Shown piece by piece: positions 4,335-5,481 of a stretch of 5,481 nucleotides of DNA. The position numbers were made by a program, and so were the translations under genes. This DNA comes from Clostridiaceae bacterium (GTDB lineage Bacteria; Bacillota; Clostridia; Saccharofermentanales; DTU023), in the NCBI GenBank assembly GCA_012841255.1, contig DUUZ01000112.1, forward strand, positions 1 through 5,481. The letters are read 5' to 3'. Positions within the stretch are counted from its first letter, which is position 1. Each line of letters starts with the position of its first letter. The notes under the pieces were generated by a model, which made no database searches, was not told the DNA's origin, and saw nothing but the letters and a program-made list of their open reading frames with translations.

Positions 4335-5481
4335 TCAGGAATTGAAGATCAGGGTCATGCGGACGATGGAGTCCGACTCGATTTGGACGGCCAGGGTTTT
4401 GGTCGTGCCATTTTCGCTCCGGCTGATCAGGTAGCCGTTCTCCTGGGCGAAGGGGTAGCGGCTGTAAAGGTCATAGACCGTATCGCCCGCCTTCAGGCCG
4501 GATCCTGTTTCATACTGGCTGTAATAGACCGAGACCTGATGAATCTTCCCCTGGAAGGTCAGGTTTTCAGGATCGCAGTTCCCCTGGGCCTCGACAATAA
4601 GACCGGGCCAGGTGACCCGGAACTCGGGTCCGTCCTCGCCTGGTGTCTCCACCTCCTCAAGTTTCAGCGGGATTCCCAAAAGCGGCACAGCCTCCTTGGA
4701 TGAAATAACACTTTCCTTCCCCGAAGCGCCAAAGAGCGTCCGGCCGTCCAGATAGAAAAGGCCGTCCTCCTCATCCAGATTCTGGGGGATGTTCTCCTCG
4801 GCCCGGAAGATGCCTTCGCTTTCGGTGAAGGTGACCCGCCGCACCCGGGGAGAGGCTGTATCCTGGAGGACATACTGCTGCTCCACAACCGTGTGGCCGG
4901 GCATGACGCTGAGGCAGCGGTAGCTGCCCTGCCCCAAGTTGATAGATTCGCGGTAATAGCGGAGGAGTTCATCCGCCCGCCGCTCGGCGGCCTTCTGGCG
5001 GATGGGGGACCAGCCGGCCGAATACTGGCTGAGCAGGGAGATGAGCGCAGGCCTGGAACCGGTGGCCAATGCATCCATGTAAAGGACTACGTAATCGTGC
5101 AGGGCCAGCTGGCGGGAGATCCAGGATTTGGAGAAGAAGGGGACGCCCTGGCTGTCCATGGTGACGGGGAGGGCCAGCCTCAGCTTCCGCAGGTCGGAGG
5201 TCTGGGCTTCCAGCCACCAGACTGAAGCCGCGGACGGCTTGGGATCCAGGTGCTTGTCCACCCGCACGGACTGGCTATGAAAGGTCCTGTTTTCCTCAGC
5301 TGTGGCCGGGAAAAAAGAGATGACCGAACCCGGCAGGCATTCAGATAAAAAGATGACGTAGCGGATGAAGTCGGACAGGGAGATGCCGGATTTTTGTGAG
5401 GCAGGGATTTCCTCCCAGATATGATCTCTTTGGTCGGGGTTGCCGATGGCCAGGGTCAGCATCCGGACCCATTCATCTTCC
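4335..5481 (-). CDS. Protein of unknown function, 3' part only
   Basis: I do not recognise this gene. At least 381 residues are in the window, ending in TLIFNS and TGA. The frame stays open to the right edge through six codons (EDEWVR) before the first ATG at 5462, and no ribosome binding site is seen before that ATG, so the true start is probably outside. Residue numbers here count from that ATG. The visible part is mixed in character: a segment with SLSDFIRYVIFLSECLPGS (about 29-47), a Trp/Leu-rich stretch, a helical-looking part near 122-175 (DYVVLYMDALATGSRPALIS, then a charged helix), and a beta-rich C-terminal half. The last 55 or so residues follow the pattern 'G-l-k-x-G-D-t-v-x-d-L-Y ... 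L-x-v-x-I-x-x-D-x-I-V-x-M-T-L-x-F', which resembles small repeat domains in secreted proteins of Bacillota; that likeness is loose. No catalytic motif or membrane segment is evident. Base and codon use agree with rny, so it is native. It has no terminator of its own before the insertion sequence. Confidence 0.75.
   Translation of the reverse strand, partial: EDEWVRMLTLAIGNPDQRDHIWEEIPASQKSGISLSDFIRYVIFLSECLPGSVISFFPATAEENRTFHSQSVRVDKHLDPKPSAASVWWLEAQTSDLRKLRLALPVTMDSQGVPFFSKSWISRQLALHDYVVLYMDALATGSRPALISLLSQYSAGWSPIRQKAAERRADELLRYYRESINLGQGSYRCLSVMPGHTVVEQQYVLQDTASPRVRRVTFTESEGIFRAEENIPQNLDEEDGLFYLDGRTLFGASGKESVISSKEAVPLLGIPLKLEEVETPGEDGPEFRVTWPGLIVEAQGNCDPENLTFQGKIHQVSVYYSQYETGSGLKAGDTVYDLYSRYPFAQENGYLISRSENGTTKTLAVQIESDSIVRMTLIFNS

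Noticed and set aside
4145..4345. 66-codon plus-strand open frame spanning the right end of the insertion sequence
   Set aside because: It crosses the terminal repeat into the neighbouring gene, lacks a ribosome binding site and shows no recognisable family features.

Overview
The window looks like chromosomal DNA from a fairly G+C-rich member of the Clostridia (Bacillota). Three things point there: a full-length RNase Y that lines up closely with the Bacillus subtilis protein, an IS30-family transposase of the long cysteine-rich type common in clostridia, and a low-G+C-style AGGAGGTGAT Shine-Dalgarno usage. The genus cannot be read from the sequence.

Layout from left to right. (1) Positions 1-714, minus strand: the first 238 codons of a lipoprotein that is the solute-binding subunit of a peptide-type ABC transporter (SBP_bac_5 family). 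It starts with TTG and runs off the left edge. (2) Positions 791-851: a strong intrinsic terminator that closes the next gene. (3) Positions 873-2444, minus strand: rny, encoding the membrane-anchored endoribonuclease RNase Y, complete. (4) Positions 2445-2596: the rny leader, with a promoter candidate and a small perfect-stem hairpin. (5) Positions 2597-4330: a complete insertion sequence of 1734 bp with 27-bp perfect terminal inverted repeats, carrying one intact plus-strand transposase gene (2769-4070). (6) Positions 4335-5481, minus strand: the 3' part of a gene of unknown function that runs off the right edge.

All three chromosomal genes point left; only the transposase points right. The insertion sequence sits exactly between the stop codon of the unknown gene (4 bp outside the right repeat) and the leader of rny. 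It leaves both reading frames whole but separates two genes that may once have been transcribed together. RNase Y starts mRNA decay at the membrane, and the transporter subunit binds an extracellular ligand, probably a peptide; nothing in the sequence ties these to each other or to the unknown gene in one pathway.

I found no new defence, CRISPR, RNA or recombination system. The points most worth a second look are the start codon of rny (a near-perfect Shine-Dalgarno overlaps the GTG and is ideally placed for an in-frame ATC), a 14-bp inverted repeat that brackets the transposase gene inside the element, subterminal repeats near the left end, the lack of a clear target-site duplication, and the unidentified gene at the right edge.
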